Assembly (NCBI GenBank): GCA_016719165.1
Contig: JADKAJ010000003.1
Coordinates: 342,927 to 406,926, forward strand
Source: Chitinophagaceae bacterium
GTDB lineage: Bacteria > Bacteroidota > Bacteroidia > Chitinophagales > Chitinophagaceae
Length of the DNA stretch: 64,000 nucleotides
Reading direction: 5' to 3'
Each line of letters starts with the position of its first letter. The first letter of the stretch is position 1. Under the pieces are notes generated by a model. The model made no database searches and was not told the DNA's origin. It saw only the letters and a list, made by a program, of their open reading frames with translations. The position numbers and the translations under genes are program-made. Of the stretch, positions 27,077 to 36,118 are shown piece by piece.

Positions 27077-27865
27077 ATGAGGAAACTTATTTATATAATG
27101 ATCTTTATTTCTATTCAGCAAAATGGGAATACCCAAAAGCTGTATAGTGTTGTTAACTTAACCGCTCCATTCTCAGGTATATCCTATACGGGCGGGCACA
27201 ACAGCCAGGAGTTTAAACCAAGCGTTGCCAGAATAAACCTGAGTTGGGGAGTGGATATAATTTATCGCCGGAAAAAAGTGAATCACAAATTTTCGGTGGA
27301 ACAGATGCCATTTGAAAAATATTTTAAACTGGTTAATAAATATATGCTGCCTCCCAATACTGAGCAACTTTTGGGGCATGTCAGGATAAATTTTGGAACA
27401 GCAATTGATCATTTTATTTTCAGCTATGCATTGCAAAAGGAAGGAAAAAAGGAAAAAGGGTTCCTGTTTGATTCTAAAATAAGGTTTAACTATTCAGCAG
27501 GTGTTGGTGTCAGTTTTAACAGAAGCAAGGGTTACTACAGAAACCTGTATGCCAATTCTTCTGATGGTGCATCAAACCAATATACTTATATGGCTTATGA
27601 TGCGGTTCATTATCGGGATGGTTTCGGGTTATTCGTAAGAGGAACTGGTGGATTTGATTTTGTTAACAAGAGGGGAAAAAGAAAGTTATCTGTTAATTTA
27701 TTTTACAACCAGGGGTTGAAGGACATGGCCCATTTCGATATTCACTATCGCTATGGTTATTGGAATGATCCTGCCAAACAGGTAGGTGTGCCAAAACTGG
27801 TATTGCGAAGCAGGGGTACTGTATTTGGCTTAAGTGTTGGCATACCCATTACTCTTTTAAAATAA
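27077..27865 (+). CDS. Secreted, probable outer-membrane beta-barrel protein
   Basis: 262 residues with a signal peptide (about 1-20, MRKLIYIMIFISI). Amphipathic strands with alternating aromatics (INLSWGVDIIYRRKK, IRFNYSAGVGVSFNR, LSVNLFYNQGLKD) and a C-terminal strand GLSVGIPITLLK suggest a small outer-membrane barrel. I do not recognise a family. The next gene, also barrel-like, begins six bases after its stop. Confidence 0.6.
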   Translation: MRKLIYIMIFISIQQNGNTQKLYSVVNLTAPFSGISYTGGHNSQEFKPSVARINLSWGVDIIYRRKKVNHKFSVEQMPFEKYFKLVNKYMLPPNTEQLLGHVRINFGTAIDHFIFSYALQKEGKKEKGFLFDSKIRFNYSAGVGVSFNRSKGYYRNLYANSSDGASNQYTYMAYDAVHYRDGFGLFVRGTGGFDFVNKRGKRKLSVNLFYNQGLKDMAHFDIHYRYGYWNDPAKQVGVPKLVLRSRGTVFGLSVGIPITLLK

Positions 27866-27870
27866 GAAAT

Positions 27871-28401
27871 ATGAAATATTATTTTACTGCCGTGCTGATG
27901 ATATTGCTTATGAGTAAGCCAGGTAAGTGTCAAAAAGGTTCTGTTTGGCTCAGCGGCGGGCCTTCAATGGGTTTTGCTGTGTCCAATAAGAATTTCAGCT
28001 ATTACTACAAAAATGGAATTGGTGGAAATTTGCAGGCTAATTTCGGAACTGCCCAATTAGGATCAGTTACTGCGCATCTTTCCTATTTGTCTTTTGGCGC
28101 AAAAAATTTACCAGTAACGGATGCCAGTTCCTCAACACTTTTAAAAGCGGGGTATCAGACTTATTTTTTGAACTCTGGTTTTTTTGTAGGAGCCGATGCA
28201 GGTTTTTCCTTTTATGGATATGGTATATTCAGTGGCCGTACCCGTTTTGTTGCAGGGGCTACTATTGGCTATTCATTTAAAATAGCTAAGAATAATTATA
28301 TTAATATTTTCCCATCTTATAACCAGGTTTTCAGTACGCCTAACAATAATAAATGGCTTATTGCTAATATTTGTTATCGGTTTGGACTCAACAAAAAGTA
28401 G
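27871..28401 (+). CDS. Small outer-membrane beta-barrel-like protein
   Basis: 176 residues with a signal peptide (about 1-20, ending KCQ). Repeated glycine- and aromatic-rich strands (SVWLSGGPSMGFAVSN, FFVGADAGFSFYGYG, FVAGATIGYSFKIAKN) and the terminal WLIANICYRFGLNKK resemble OmpW/porin-like eight-stranded barrels. Function unknown. It is probably co-transcribed with the gene six bases upstream. Confidence 0.6.
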   Translation: MKYYFTAVLMILLMSKPGKCQKGSVWLSGGPSMGFAVSNKNFSYYYKNGIGGNLQANFGTAQLGSVTAHLSYLSFGAKNLPVTDASSSTLLKAGYQTYFLNSGFFVGADAGFSFYGYGIFSGRTRFVAGATIGYSFKIAKNNYINIFPSYNQVFSTPNNNKWLIANICYRFGLNKK

Positions 28402-28477
28402 CATACAAGAAATCACTTGCAGTTAAGTATCGGCTTTTTCATGTTTGTTCTAATCAAAAGCATATTCAATTTATGCT

Positions 28478-29308
28478 ATGAAGATTTTTTTGTCAATATT
28501 ATTTTGGCTGATACCTGTAAGTGCCTTTCTCCAGGTAAAAGACAGCATTCTTAAGCAACCCGGCCTGACTGTTTCGGCAAAGAACTCAGTAAAAGGCGCC
28601 TCTTACAGGGAATACAAACCCGAAATCCTTACTTCCGGTTTTATAGACATTGTAAACAACGGCCAGGTAAATGCTTCTGCACGGTTTATCCGTTTGTTTA
28701 TTGGCGAACCGGGCAGGTTTGCTATCCCGCTTTCTATTTATAGCGGGGTTTCTTCCAATAATTTTCAAAACCAGCAAGCAGCCGGGGGCCTGCGTTCAAA
28801 CGAACATCTGGTCAGTAGTTTTATCAATCCGCTCAGCGGGTTGGCTAATATGTCAATAGATGGAGTGATTTTCTTTAACCGCAAAGCCGAAAAATTAACC
28901 CGTGCCGGGTTTATGTATCATGGGGGCATCCGCATTCTTACGGGTTATAAAACAGGTCCGGTTTCAGAACCGTCCACCGGCAAGCCCATCAATTTTTTAA
29001 ACAGTTTCGGCTCCACGGGCCTATATTTTCAAACAGGCGCCTGGGAGAGGAACAACAGTAAAAACGTAGGTATTTTCTGGCTGGCAGGCCGCTATATCCT
29101 TTGCAAAACAGGCGATAAGCAATTAAAAGAAATAATCCCCGCTATAGAAACCAACGGAGTTTATCATGGCTGGAGCCTTGGCTGGGGAGTAGAGATCAAT
29201 AACCTCGTCAATATAAAAGTGCTTTATTACAAATATGTAAAGAAGCCAGAAATAAATTACTCCCTTCCTATCTACCAGTTTTCATTTAATTACTCATTGA
29301 AAAACTGA
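28478..29308 (+). CDS. Secreted, probable outer-membrane protein of unknown function
   Basis: 276 residues with a signal peptide (about 1-19, MKIFLSILFWLIPVSAF). The middle part has strand-like segments (FIRLFIGEPGRFAIPLSIYS, GLYFQTGAWERN, VGIFWLAGRYILCK) and the C-terminus ends in an outer-membrane-like strand YQFSFNYSLKN. No family recognised. It is the third barrel-like gene in a row and is followed directly by a MITE-like element. Confidence 0.55.
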   Translation: MKIFLSILFWLIPVSAFLQVKDSILKQPGLTVSAKNSVKGASYREYKPEILTSGFIDIVNNGQVNASARFIRLFIGEPGRFAIPLSIYSGVSSNNFQNQQAAGGLRSNEHLVSSFINPLSGLANMSIDGVIFFNRKAEKLTRAGFMYHGGIRILTGYKTGPVSEPSTGKPINFLNSFGSTGLYFQTGAWERNNSKNVGIFWLAGRYILCKTGDKQLKEIIPAIETNGVYHGWSLGWGVEINNLVNIKVLYYKYVKKPEINYSLPIYQFSFNYSLKN

Positions 29309-29426
29309 TTTACCTCACCCCCTCAAGTCAGTTTTGCGGATTCAGCATTATTTCATCCCCCTCTCCATGTGGAGAGGGGTGGACGGGCATATTCTTTTAA
29401 TTTGATTATTGACGGGGTGAGGTAAA
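29309..29426. repeat. MITE-like element, copy 2
   Basis: Perfect 13-base terminal inverted repeats TTTACCTCACCCC (29309-29321) and GGGGTGAGGTAAA (29414-29426) enclose a central perfect 10-bp hairpin (29358-29367 with 29370-29379). The inner part aligns with 26540-26657. It encodes nothing. Confidence 0.75.
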
Positions 29427-29527
29427 ATACCCAAAAGAAATTTCTCCATAATGCGGATAATACTAAATTTAACGTATTTTTACTCAATAGCGTTACCCAT
29501 TAAAATAAATTAATAAACCAATATCTC

Positions 29528-30190
29528 ATGTCCACTACAACCCAGCAAATCAAAGTGGCGATTGCTGATGACCACAAAATATTCCGTGATGGCATCCGCA
29601 TGGCGCTGAGGGAGAAGGATTACCTTAAAATTCTTTGGGAAGCAGAAGATGGTAAGGACCTGATGCACAAACTGCAGCTGAAGCAACCTGATGTGATCCT
29701 TATGGACATCCGGATGCCACATGTGGATGGTATCAATGCCATCAGTCTTATCCGTAAGGAATATGAGTCCATCAAGATCATCGTACTGACTATGTATGAT
29801 GACCAGGAGATGATCACCAAAATGATGGAAATGGGAGCCAATGCCTACCTTACCAAAACAACAGACCCCGAAGAGATATACCAGGCCATCCTCACCTGCA
29901 TGAATGACGATTTTTATTTTAATGAACTGGTAAATAAAGCAGTGCTGCTTAAACTACAGCATAAGAAGACGGTACGGCAATTTTATCCCAATCCTGTTAA
30001 GCTATCAGAAAAAGAACTACGCATATTAAAACTGATAGCAGATGATAAAACAACTGAAGAGATATCCAAAGAAGTATTTCTGAGCCCCCGCACTATAGAA
30101 ACCATTCGCCAGAACATGAAACAGAAAGTAGGGGCCAAGACCATCGCCGGCCTGGTAATGTATGCCACCCGCAATAAATTGTTAGAATAG
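29528..30190 (+). CDS. NarL/LuxR-type response regulator (orphan)
   Basis: 220 residues: receiver with ADD (13-15), phosphoacceptor Asp60 (LMDIRMP) and Lys near 110 (YLTKTTDP); LuxR helix-turn-helix at about 155-215 (LSEKELRILKLIADDKTTEE, LSPRTIETIRQNMKQ). No kinase gene is adjacent. It is clearly similar to the regulators at 23581 and 31693. A terminator follows immediately. Confidence 0.92.
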   Translation: MSTTTQQIKVAIADDHKIFRDGIRMALREKDYLKILWEAEDGKDLMHKLQLKQPDVILMDIRMPHVDGINAISLIRKEYESIKIIVLTMYDDQEMITKMMEMGANAYLTKTTDPEEIYQAILTCMNDDFYFNELVNKAVLLKLQHKKTVRQFYPNPVKLSEKELRILKLIADDKTTEEISKEVFLSPRTIETIRQNMKQKVGAKTIAGLVMYATRNKLLE

Positions 30191-30196
30191 GATTTT

Positions 30197-30219
30197 TGCC
30201 GGGATACCCCGGCATTTTT
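30197..30219 (+). terminator. Terminator of the orphan response regulator
   Basis: 7-bp stem TGCCGGG (30197-30203) with CCCGGCA (30208-30214), then five T. Confidence 0.82.
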
Positions 30220-30250
30220 AATACGCTAACCCTGCTTATTTAATCTGCAC

Positions 30251-30994
30251 ATGAGTAATATCAACGATACTTTTTTTGATGGTCATTATAAGGAAATATG
30301 GAAGACCCTTATTCCGGATGAATTGACTGTGAAAGAAGTTGATTTCATGGTTCCTCATTTTGGTCTGCAACCAGGCAGTAAAGTGCTTGACCTGATGTGC
30401 GGATATGGCAGGCATGCCATTGCTTTGGCTAAAAAGGGGATAGTGGTAACGGCTGTTGATAATTTGGGAGATTATATTGATGAAATAAAGCAAGTGGCAG
30501 AAAAGGATAATTTGCCATTGCAAGCTGTAAAGCATGATGTGATCACTTATCCTTTAGATGCTGATTTTGATCTGGCCATTTGTATGGGCAACAGCCTGAA
30601 TTTTTTTAATGCAGCAGATACGATAAGACTGTTCAGTAATATAGCTGCACATCTTAAACCCGGGGGACATTTGCTGATAAACAGTTGGTCGATTGCAGAA
30701 ATAGTATTTAATAAACCGGTTACTAACAGCTGGAGTAAGATAGGGGAGTATAAATTTCTTACAGAAGCAAAACTTTCCTTTCGACCCACCAGGATGGAAA
30801 TAGAAAGTATAATGATTGCCCCGGATGGTACGGAAGAAACAAAAAAGGGTATTGATTATATCTACTCACTCAATGAAATGGATGCCCTGCTTCAGCAGGC
30901 CGGGCTGCACCTGAAGGAAGTGTATAGCATACCCGGAAGAAAAAAATTTACAGTAGGTGAACCAAGGGCATACCTTATTGCCGGGAATTACTAA
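30251..30994 (+). CDS. Class I SAM-dependent methyltransferase
   Basis: 247 residues. Motif I VLDLMCGYGRHAIALA (about 40-55), the acidic ribose-binding end of strand 2 (VTAVD, about 60-64), and DFDLAICMGNSLNFF (motif IV region, about 104-118) define a Rossmann methyltransferase. LKPGGHLLINSW follows. The substrate is unknown. Confidence 0.85.
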   Translation: MSNINDTFFDGHYKEIWKTLIPDELTVKEVDFMVPHFGLQPGSKVLDLMCGYGRHAIALAKKGIVVTAVDNLGDYIDEIKQVAEKDNLPLQAVKHDVITYPLDADFDLAICMGNSLNFFNAADTIRLFSNIAAHLKPGGHLLINSWSIAEIVFNKPVTNSWSKIGEYKFLTEAKLSFRPTRMEIESIMIAPDGTEETKKGIDYIYSLNEMDALLQQAGLHLKEVYSIPGRKKFTVGEPRAYLIAGNY

Positions 30995-31296
30995 AAGCCA
31001 TCACCAAACTATAAAGCCTCAGCGAACACAGAGTGTCAGATTCATTGAATACGGTGAATCATTGTGTCCGTCTTGGCTGAATAATAGAAATATTGACTTT
31101 GGCGATAAATGATAGAACTTAAAGATTGGGTATGGTCAACTAAAAACCCCGGCGTTATGAGGACCGGGGCTTGATGTTACTGTTATGAAAAGAAAAAATC
31201 TTTAGGCGTTGAACTTCATAAGGACAGGTTTAACAGTGTTTTGGTTTTAGTTTACTTTTCAGCAGGTATTGGATTTATAAAACGGGACCATTGATC
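30995..31296. other. Intergenic stretch with a GC hairpin
   Basis: A 6-bp GC stem, CCCCGG (31147-31152) with CCGGGG (31164-31169), has an A-run on its left, so on the minus strand it looks like a terminator although no leftward gene lies behind it. A weak palindrome around GATTCA/TGAATC sits near 31050. Nothing else is recognised. Confidence 0.4.
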
Positions 31297-31440
31297 AAAA
31301 AAATAGAAAGTTGATTGTCGGTGAAGTGTCTCCCGATTAAGATCGGGTTGGTTTTTCAAGGGAATTGGAAAATTACTTTCTGGACGGTTCTGGACATTGG
31401 ATGAGAGTAAAACAGATCATCCGTATCAATCAACTTTCTG
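31297..31440 (-). ncRNA. Small RNA candidate B (paralogue of 26278-26403)
   Basis: Minus strand, about 144 nt. The predicted 5' end AGAAAGTTGATTG (from 31439) pairs perfectly over 13 bases with CAATCAACTTTCT (31305-31317), followed by A and seven T (31297-31303). Inside lie two further hairpins: GGATGA/TCATCC near the 5' side and CCCGAT-CTTA-ATCGGG (about 31331-31346). The unpaired middle is the part best conserved with copy A (CCAATGTCC, CCGTCC, GTAATTTT, CCAATTCCCTTGAA). The closing stem shares its core with copy A but extends on the other side, as expected if pairing is selected. Confidence 0.6.
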
Positions 31441-31443
31441 AGA

Positions 31444-31474
31444 CAAAAGTATATCCACAGTGATATGTTAACAA
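31444..31474 (-). promoter_or_regulatory. Promoter of small RNA candidate B
   Basis: Minus strand: CTTG, 20 bases, TACTTTTG (31444-31451), the same elements and spacing as upstream of copy A. Confidence 0.6.
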
Positions 31475-31692
31475 GAGCATAACTGCCCTATTTAAAACAT
31501 TCGGTATTTACTGGTGCTGTCGTAGTTTTTCAGGAATGTGATAGTAATCCTTCGTTATATAGATAATAAGGCGGTACTTTCCACAAATTTTAAATCAAGT
31601 ACTTTCCCTATGGTATATATTGCAGGAATTTTCCAACTTGCAGCATTGAATAAATACTTAATCCAATAATTTTTTTACTAATTATCTAAATC

Positions 31693-32367
31693 ATGAAAAA
31701 CCCCGACACTAACTCTGTAATTAAAGTAGCCATTGCTGACGATCATGCATTATTCCGCACTGGTATTAAAACAGCACTCCAGGCAAGAAAAGATATTCAA
31801 ATGGTGGCTGAGGCAGAAAATGGAATGCAACTGCTTAACCTGCTCCGCCACATTCAGCCTGATGTAGTATTACTGGATATACAGATGCCCATCATGGATG
31901 GCCTTACCGCTTTACCAGAAATTAAAAAACTGTACCCGGATATTAAAGTGATCATGTTGTCATTCCTCAATGATCATTCTGTTATTTCCAAGATGATGGA
32001 AATGGGTGCTAATTCTTATATCACCAAGGAATCTGGAGCTGAGTTGATCTACGAAGCGATCCGGGGTGTTTACGAAAATGATTTTCATTTTAATGATTTA
32101 ACCAATAAAGCATTGCTAAGTGGTTTGCGTACTAAACGCACCAATGAATCTTCCATGCCACAGGATGTTCAGTTAACGGAGAAGGAAATTACTATCCTGA
32201 AACTGATGTGCGATGAGAAAAGTACGAAAGAAATTGCGGACATCGTGGACCTGAGCCCCCGTACTGTGGAAGCCATCCGTGATAAGCTGAAAACTAAAAC
32301 CGGTACCAAATCAATGGCGGGTTTAGTGATGTATGCGGTAAAGGCCGGCCTGGTGGAACAAGCATAG
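31693..32367 (+). CDS. NarL/LuxR-type response regulator (orphan)
   Basis: 224 residues: receiver with ADD (15-17), phosphoacceptor Asp62 (LLDIQMP) and Lys near 112 (YITKESG); LuxR helix-turn-helix at about 158-218 (LTEKEITILKLMCDEKSTKE, LSPRTVEAIRDKLKT). No kinase is adjacent. The upstream 250 bases contain the promoter side of small-RNA candidate B, divergent to this gene. A terminator follows. Confidence 0.92.
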   Translation: MKNPDTNSVIKVAIADDHALFRTGIKTALQARKDIQMVAEAENGMQLLNLLRHIQPDVVLLDIQMPIMDGLTALPEIKKLYPDIKVIMLSFLNDHSVISKMMEMGANSYITKESGAELIYEAIRGVYENDFHFNDLTNKALLSGLRTKRTNESSMPQDVQLTEKEITILKLMCDEKSTKEIADIVDLSPRTVEAIRDKLKTKTGTKSMAGLVMYAVKAGLVEQA

Positions 32368-32390
32368 ATTTTTACTGGCAAGCGATATTC

Positions 32391-32422
32391 AGCCATTCTG
32401 TTTTACAGGGTGGCTTTTTTTA
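32391..32422 (+). terminator. Terminator of the third response regulator
   Basis: An 11-bp stem with G-U pairs (32391-32401 with 32404-32414) is followed by seven T. Confidence 0.75.
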
Positions 32423-32437
32423 TTTTACTTTCACGGT

Positions 32438-33274
32438 ATGTTCATTTGTTTAAATGGGAAAATTTTACGGGCGGAAGATCCGGTATTGCTGGCATCAAAC
32501 CGGGGTTACCGGTATGGAGATGCCTTGTTTGAAACGATGAAAGTAGCCAGCAAGAACATTTTACTGGAGACCTATCATTTTGAAAGACTCTTTGCCGGCC
32601 TCCAGCTACTTCAGTTTGAAATGCCGAAACTGCTTACCAGGGAGAAATTATGTAAGGAAGTGTTACTGCTGGCAGAAAAAAACAATTGCGGGAACCTTGC
32701 AAGAATAAGATTGTCCGTTTTCCGGGGCAATGGCGGAGTGTATGACGAAGAAAGAACTCCTCAATACCTGATAGAATGCTGGCCATTGAATGAATCGCTG
32801 AACCGTTTAAATGAAAATGGGCTGGTTATTGATGTTTTTCCTGCGGCACGAAAGAGTTGTGATAGTTTTTCCCACCTGAAATCGGCAAATTATCTTCCTT
32901 ATACGATGGCGGCGATCTATGCAAAAGCGAATAAACTGAATGATTGCCTGGTACTTAATACGGACGGGAATATCGCTGATGGCACAATCGCTAACATCTT
33001 TTTAATAAAAGAAGGGGTTGTTATTACTCCCGGTCCGGATCAGGGTTGTGTAAACGGTGTGATGAGAAGACACTTGTTGGAGAAAATGAAAGATGCCGGG
33101 TACAGCATTCAGGAAAACCCTGTTTCTGTTTCAACTCTTGAAGAGGCGGATGAGGTATTTCTTACCAATGCCATCAGCGGTATTCGCTGGGTAAAACAAT
33201 TCAGGGAAAAGGTATATTCAAATAATCTGACTGTGGAAATCTATAACCGATTTATCAAAACAATTCCGGCTTAG
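32438..33274 (+). CDS. Class IV aminotransferase, probably aminodeoxychorismate lyase
   Basis: 278 residues of the PLP fold-type IV family. RGYRYGDALFETMK (about 22-35) is the N-terminal signature, and FSHLKSANYL holds the PLP-binding Lys148. The C-terminal EADEVFLTNAISGIRWV is typical. Candidates are 4-amino-4-deoxychorismate lyase (PabC, folate synthesis), branched-chain or D-amino-acid aminotransferase. The short length and the ExF-x-TNA-x-SGI pattern favour PabC but do not settle it. It is 17 bases upstream of a photolyase gene, whose antenna chromophore can be folate-derived. Confidence 0.8.
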   Translation: MFICLNGKILRAEDPVLLASNRGYRYGDALFETMKVASKNILLETYHFERLFAGLQLLQFEMPKLLTREKLCKEVLLLAEKNNCGNLARIRLSVFRGNGGVYDEERTPQYLIECWPLNESLNRLNENGLVIDVFPAARKSCDSFSHLKSANYLPYTMAAIYAKANKLNDCLVLNTDGNIADGTIANIFLIKEGVVITPGPDQGCVNGVMRRHLLEKMKDAGYSIQENPVSVSTLEEADEVFLTNAISGIRWVKQFREKVYSNNLTVEIYNRFIKTIPA

Positions 33275-33291
33275 GCTTGTTTGCCTCAAAT

Positions 33292-34596
33292 ATGAAACCT
33301 GACGTTACTATTTTCTGGTTCAGAAGAGATCTTCGCCTCCGCGATAATGCAGGACTGTATCATGCTTTAAAAGACGGCAGTCCAGTAGTTCCTGTTTTTA
33401 TCTTCGACAGGAACATCCTTGATGAACTGGAAGACAAAAATGACCGGAGGGTAGAGTTTATTCATCTTGCCCTGCAGGATATACAGCAACAATTACTTAA
33501 AATTGATTCATCCCTGGATATTCGTTACGGCAATCCATTTGACATTTATAAGGAGTTGTTGAAGGAATACAATATTAAAAAGGTTTTTACCAACCATGAT
33601 TATGAACCCTACGCAAAACAAAGGGATTCGGAGATCCTTCAATTATTGAATGAACACGGTGTTTCTTTTCATACTTACAAAGACCAGGTGATATTTGAAA
33701 AGAATGAGGTGCTGAAAGATGATGGCAAACCATATACTATTTTCACTCCCTATTCGAGAAAATGGAAAGCGGCTTTGAAAGAGTATCACCTGAAGGCTTA
33801 CCCGGTAAAAAAATATTTGGCTAACTTTTTTAAACAGCCCGGGAAAAAAATAATTTCATTGGAAGAGATGGGATTTGCTCCTGCGGGCCTGCCTTTTCCC
33901 GGTAAGGAATGGATGGGCCAGGTCATCCGGCATTACAAAGAGCAAAGAGATATCCCCTCTGTACAAGGTACATCCAGGCTGAGTGTACACCTTCGTTTTG
34001 GTACTATCAGTATCCGTGAACTGGCAGATGAAGCAGGCGCTCTCAATGAAACCTTCCTTAATGAACTTATCTGGAGGGATTTTTATCATATGATTCTATG
34101 GCATTTTCCCAGGGTAGTTGGGCATGCTTTCAAACCTGAGTATGATAAAATCAGGTGGCGGAACAATGAAAAGGAGTTTGATGCCTGGTGCAATGGAATA
34201 ACAGGTTACCCGATTGTCGATGCGGGTATGCGGGAGCTGAATCAAACAGGCTTCATGCATAATCGTGTTCGCATGATCGTTGCATCATTTTTAACCAAAC
34301 ATTTGTTGATTGACTGGCGCTGGGGGGAGGCTTATTTTGCAAAAAAATTGCTGGACTTTGACCTGGCAGCAAATAATGGTGGCTGGCAATGGGCTGCTGG
34401 CAGTGGTTGTGACGCTGCACCTTATTTCCGTGTTTTTAACCCCTACCTGCAAACAAAAAAATTTGACCCTGAATTAAAGTATGTCAGGAAATGGGTGCCT
34501 GAGTTTGAGGAACTTATTTATCCCCAACCAATCGTTGCACATGAAGTTGCCAGGAAAAGATGCCTTGAAACTTATGCCGCAGCCCTGAAGAAGTAA
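33292..34596 (+). CDS. phr: Deoxyribodipyrimidine photolyase (class I)
   Basis: 434 residues from ATG 33292; a TTG at 33277 is disfavoured. The N-terminal alpha/beta domain starts with FWFRRDLRLRDN. The FAD-binding domain shows the DFDLAANNGGWQWAAGSGCD region and FRVFNPYLQ, the conserved signature of class I photolyases. It repairs cyclobutane pyrimidine dimers with blue light. A bacterial cryptochrome is a less likely alternative. It is probably co-transcribed with the class IV aminotransferase gene. Confidence 0.92.
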   Translation: MKPDVTIFWFRRDLRLRDNAGLYHALKDGSPVVPVFIFDRNILDELEDKNDRRVEFIHLALQDIQQQLLKIDSSLDIRYGNPFDIYKELLKEYNIKKVFTNHDYEPYAKQRDSEILQLLNEHGVSFHTYKDQVIFEKNEVLKDDGKPYTIFTPYSRKWKAALKEYHLKAYPVKKYLANFFKQPGKKIISLEEMGFAPAGLPFPGKEWMGQVIRHYKEQRDIPSVQGTSRLSVHLRFGTISIRELADEAGALNETFLNELIWRDFYHMILWHFPRVVGHAFKPEYDKIRWRNNEKEFDAWCNGITGYPIVDAGMRELNQTGFMHNRVRMIVASFLTKHLLIDWRWGEAYFAKKLLDFDLAANNGGWQWAAGSGCDAAPYFRVFNPYLQTKKFDPELKYVRKWVPEFEELIYPQPIVAHEVARKRCLETYAAALKK

Positions 34597-34605
34597 TCCA
34601 TTTTT

Positions 34606-35892
34606 TTAATTATTGGGTCCTTCAAATCTCGGGTTTACAAAATTGTTGAGTTTGGAACCAAACCGGTAATTGAGTCCAAAACCAGTATAGATACTATACC
34701 CCGAAGCAATTTGTCTCCTTCTTGTTAAAATTTCCTGTTCGGTAGCGCCACCTTTTGGAAGATTTATCTGGTCCCTGGTCAATGCGCCAGAAATAAATAT
34801 ATTGAAAGACAGTCCCCCAGTAATTCGAATATTGGTAGAGGCATTGGCACCAAGGTTGAATAATTTCCAGTTATGGAAGAAATTATGATAGTTAATGCCC
34901 ACAGAAGTGGATCCCCATTTCTGGTTGAATGAAATAGTGGCATCTGCACGGTGACCATATAGGGTTTCCTTTATTTCATTATAAATAGTAGTGTCGTAAT
35001 AATGGTTGTTGCGTGCAGTCAGGCTGTAACTGATTGTAAAGTATCGGTTATTCACTTCCTTATAGGGGAAAATATTATATTCAACTGCGGCTCTGAAAAA
35101 TCCCTGTCCTTTAATATTGGAAAAACTGTTCTTTGTGTAACTAGCCTCATAGCCCAAACTCCAATGGTTATTGATGCTCTTGATAAGATAATGCCAGGCA
35201 TTGAAATTTTTATTTTTGACAATTATTTTTTGTACCACCCCGCTGTCTTCGTATTCAAAAGTTGATTTGTTTTTACTTGCACTGATACTAAAGAATAGTT
35301 TCAGTTGTTCCGTTGTTCGGTTTGCTGATAAATTACCGCTGAACTGGTTGTTCTTGTAAACAGCATCTTCATTCAAGTAACCATCGGTACCAATTCTGTA
35401 AACCCAATAATTCCACGGGTCTTTTGTGATGCCGGAGGCTGTATCTTTTTTATCTTTTTCGGTTTCTGTTCTTTTAAAGCTAATAGCCACATCTTTAGCA
35501 GCATCGGTTTTTGCCACAAATGGTGTCAGCCCAAGTTTAATGTATTTAATAAGCAGGTCTCTCTCTTCAAAATCAGTGGCGTTTGGGTCTGTATTAAATT
35601 GAAGCGTATCCCGGTAGTTTTTAAAACGGTGCTGACCAAAGAAGATAAGTTGGTATTGATCTCCACCACTGCCTGTATTTTGTTCGGTTACTAAAATATG
35701 AACATCCGCTGCAATACGATCAAGCATGAAATCTACCAGGTTGATCTCAGTCCGGATAAAACTCATGTCACAATAAGTATTATTGCAATCAATAAAGACT
35801 TTAAGCTTATTGGTAATTACAGACTCGTTCTGGGCAGATGCAGAATAAAATGACAGCAAAGCAGTGAAAGAAGCAATAATGCTTTTTTTCAT
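34606..35892 (-). CDS. Secreted protein of unknown function, probable outer-membrane barrel
   Basis: 428 residues with a signal peptide (about 1-20, ending ASAQ). The N-terminal part has the pattern VFIDCNNTYCDMSFIRTEI and VHILVTEQNTGSGG, which I have the impression of seeing in other Bacteroidota proteins without an assigned role. From about residue 160 the chain is an array of amphipathic strands (LKLFFSISASKNKSTF, TISFNQKWGSTSVGINYHNF, YSIYTGFGLNYRFGSKLNNF) consistent with an outer-membrane barrel. It converges on phr with only nine bases between the stops. Confidence 0.6.
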   Translation of the reverse strand: MKKSIIASFTALLSFYSASAQNESVITNKLKVFIDCNNTYCDMSFIRTEINLVDFMLDRIAADVHILVTEQNTGSGGDQYQLIFFGQHRFKNYRDTLQFNTDPNATDFEERDLLIKYIKLGLTPFVAKTDAAKDVAISFKRTETEKDKKDTASGITKDPWNYWVYRIGTDGYLNEDAVYKNNQFSGNLSANRTTEQLKLFFSISASKNKSTFEYEDSGVVQKIIVKNKNFNAWHYLIKSINNHWSLGYEASYTKNSFSNIKGQGFFRAAVEYNIFPYKEVNNRYFTISYSLTARNNHYYDTTIYNEIKETLYGHRADATISFNQKWGSTSVGINYHNFFHNWKLFNLGANASTNIRITGGLSFNIFISGALTRDQINLPKGGATEQEILTRRRQIASGYSIYTGFGLNYRFGSKLNNFVNPRFEGPNN

Positions 35893-36118
35893 GATAAGTT
35901 ATTTAGGTCTCTTAGATCTTCGTAGGGGTGGGAATACCGAATGCTAATGTCTGACTTTAATTGTTAAGAGGAATACAATGCTGGTACTAGCAGGATAAAA
36001 GGCTTATACAAATGAAAGCAGGCGCTGAACTAATTTGTAAAATTAGGATTTATACTGTGAATAGTGATTTTTCAGCGTTAACGGGAGAAAGACGGGAGCA
36101 TCGGATTACACATTGGTT

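Noticed and set aside
31141..31172. Riboswitch or attenuator upstream of the third response regulator
   Set aside because: Only one short GC hairpin, oriented as a minus-strand terminator, more than 500 bases before the gene.
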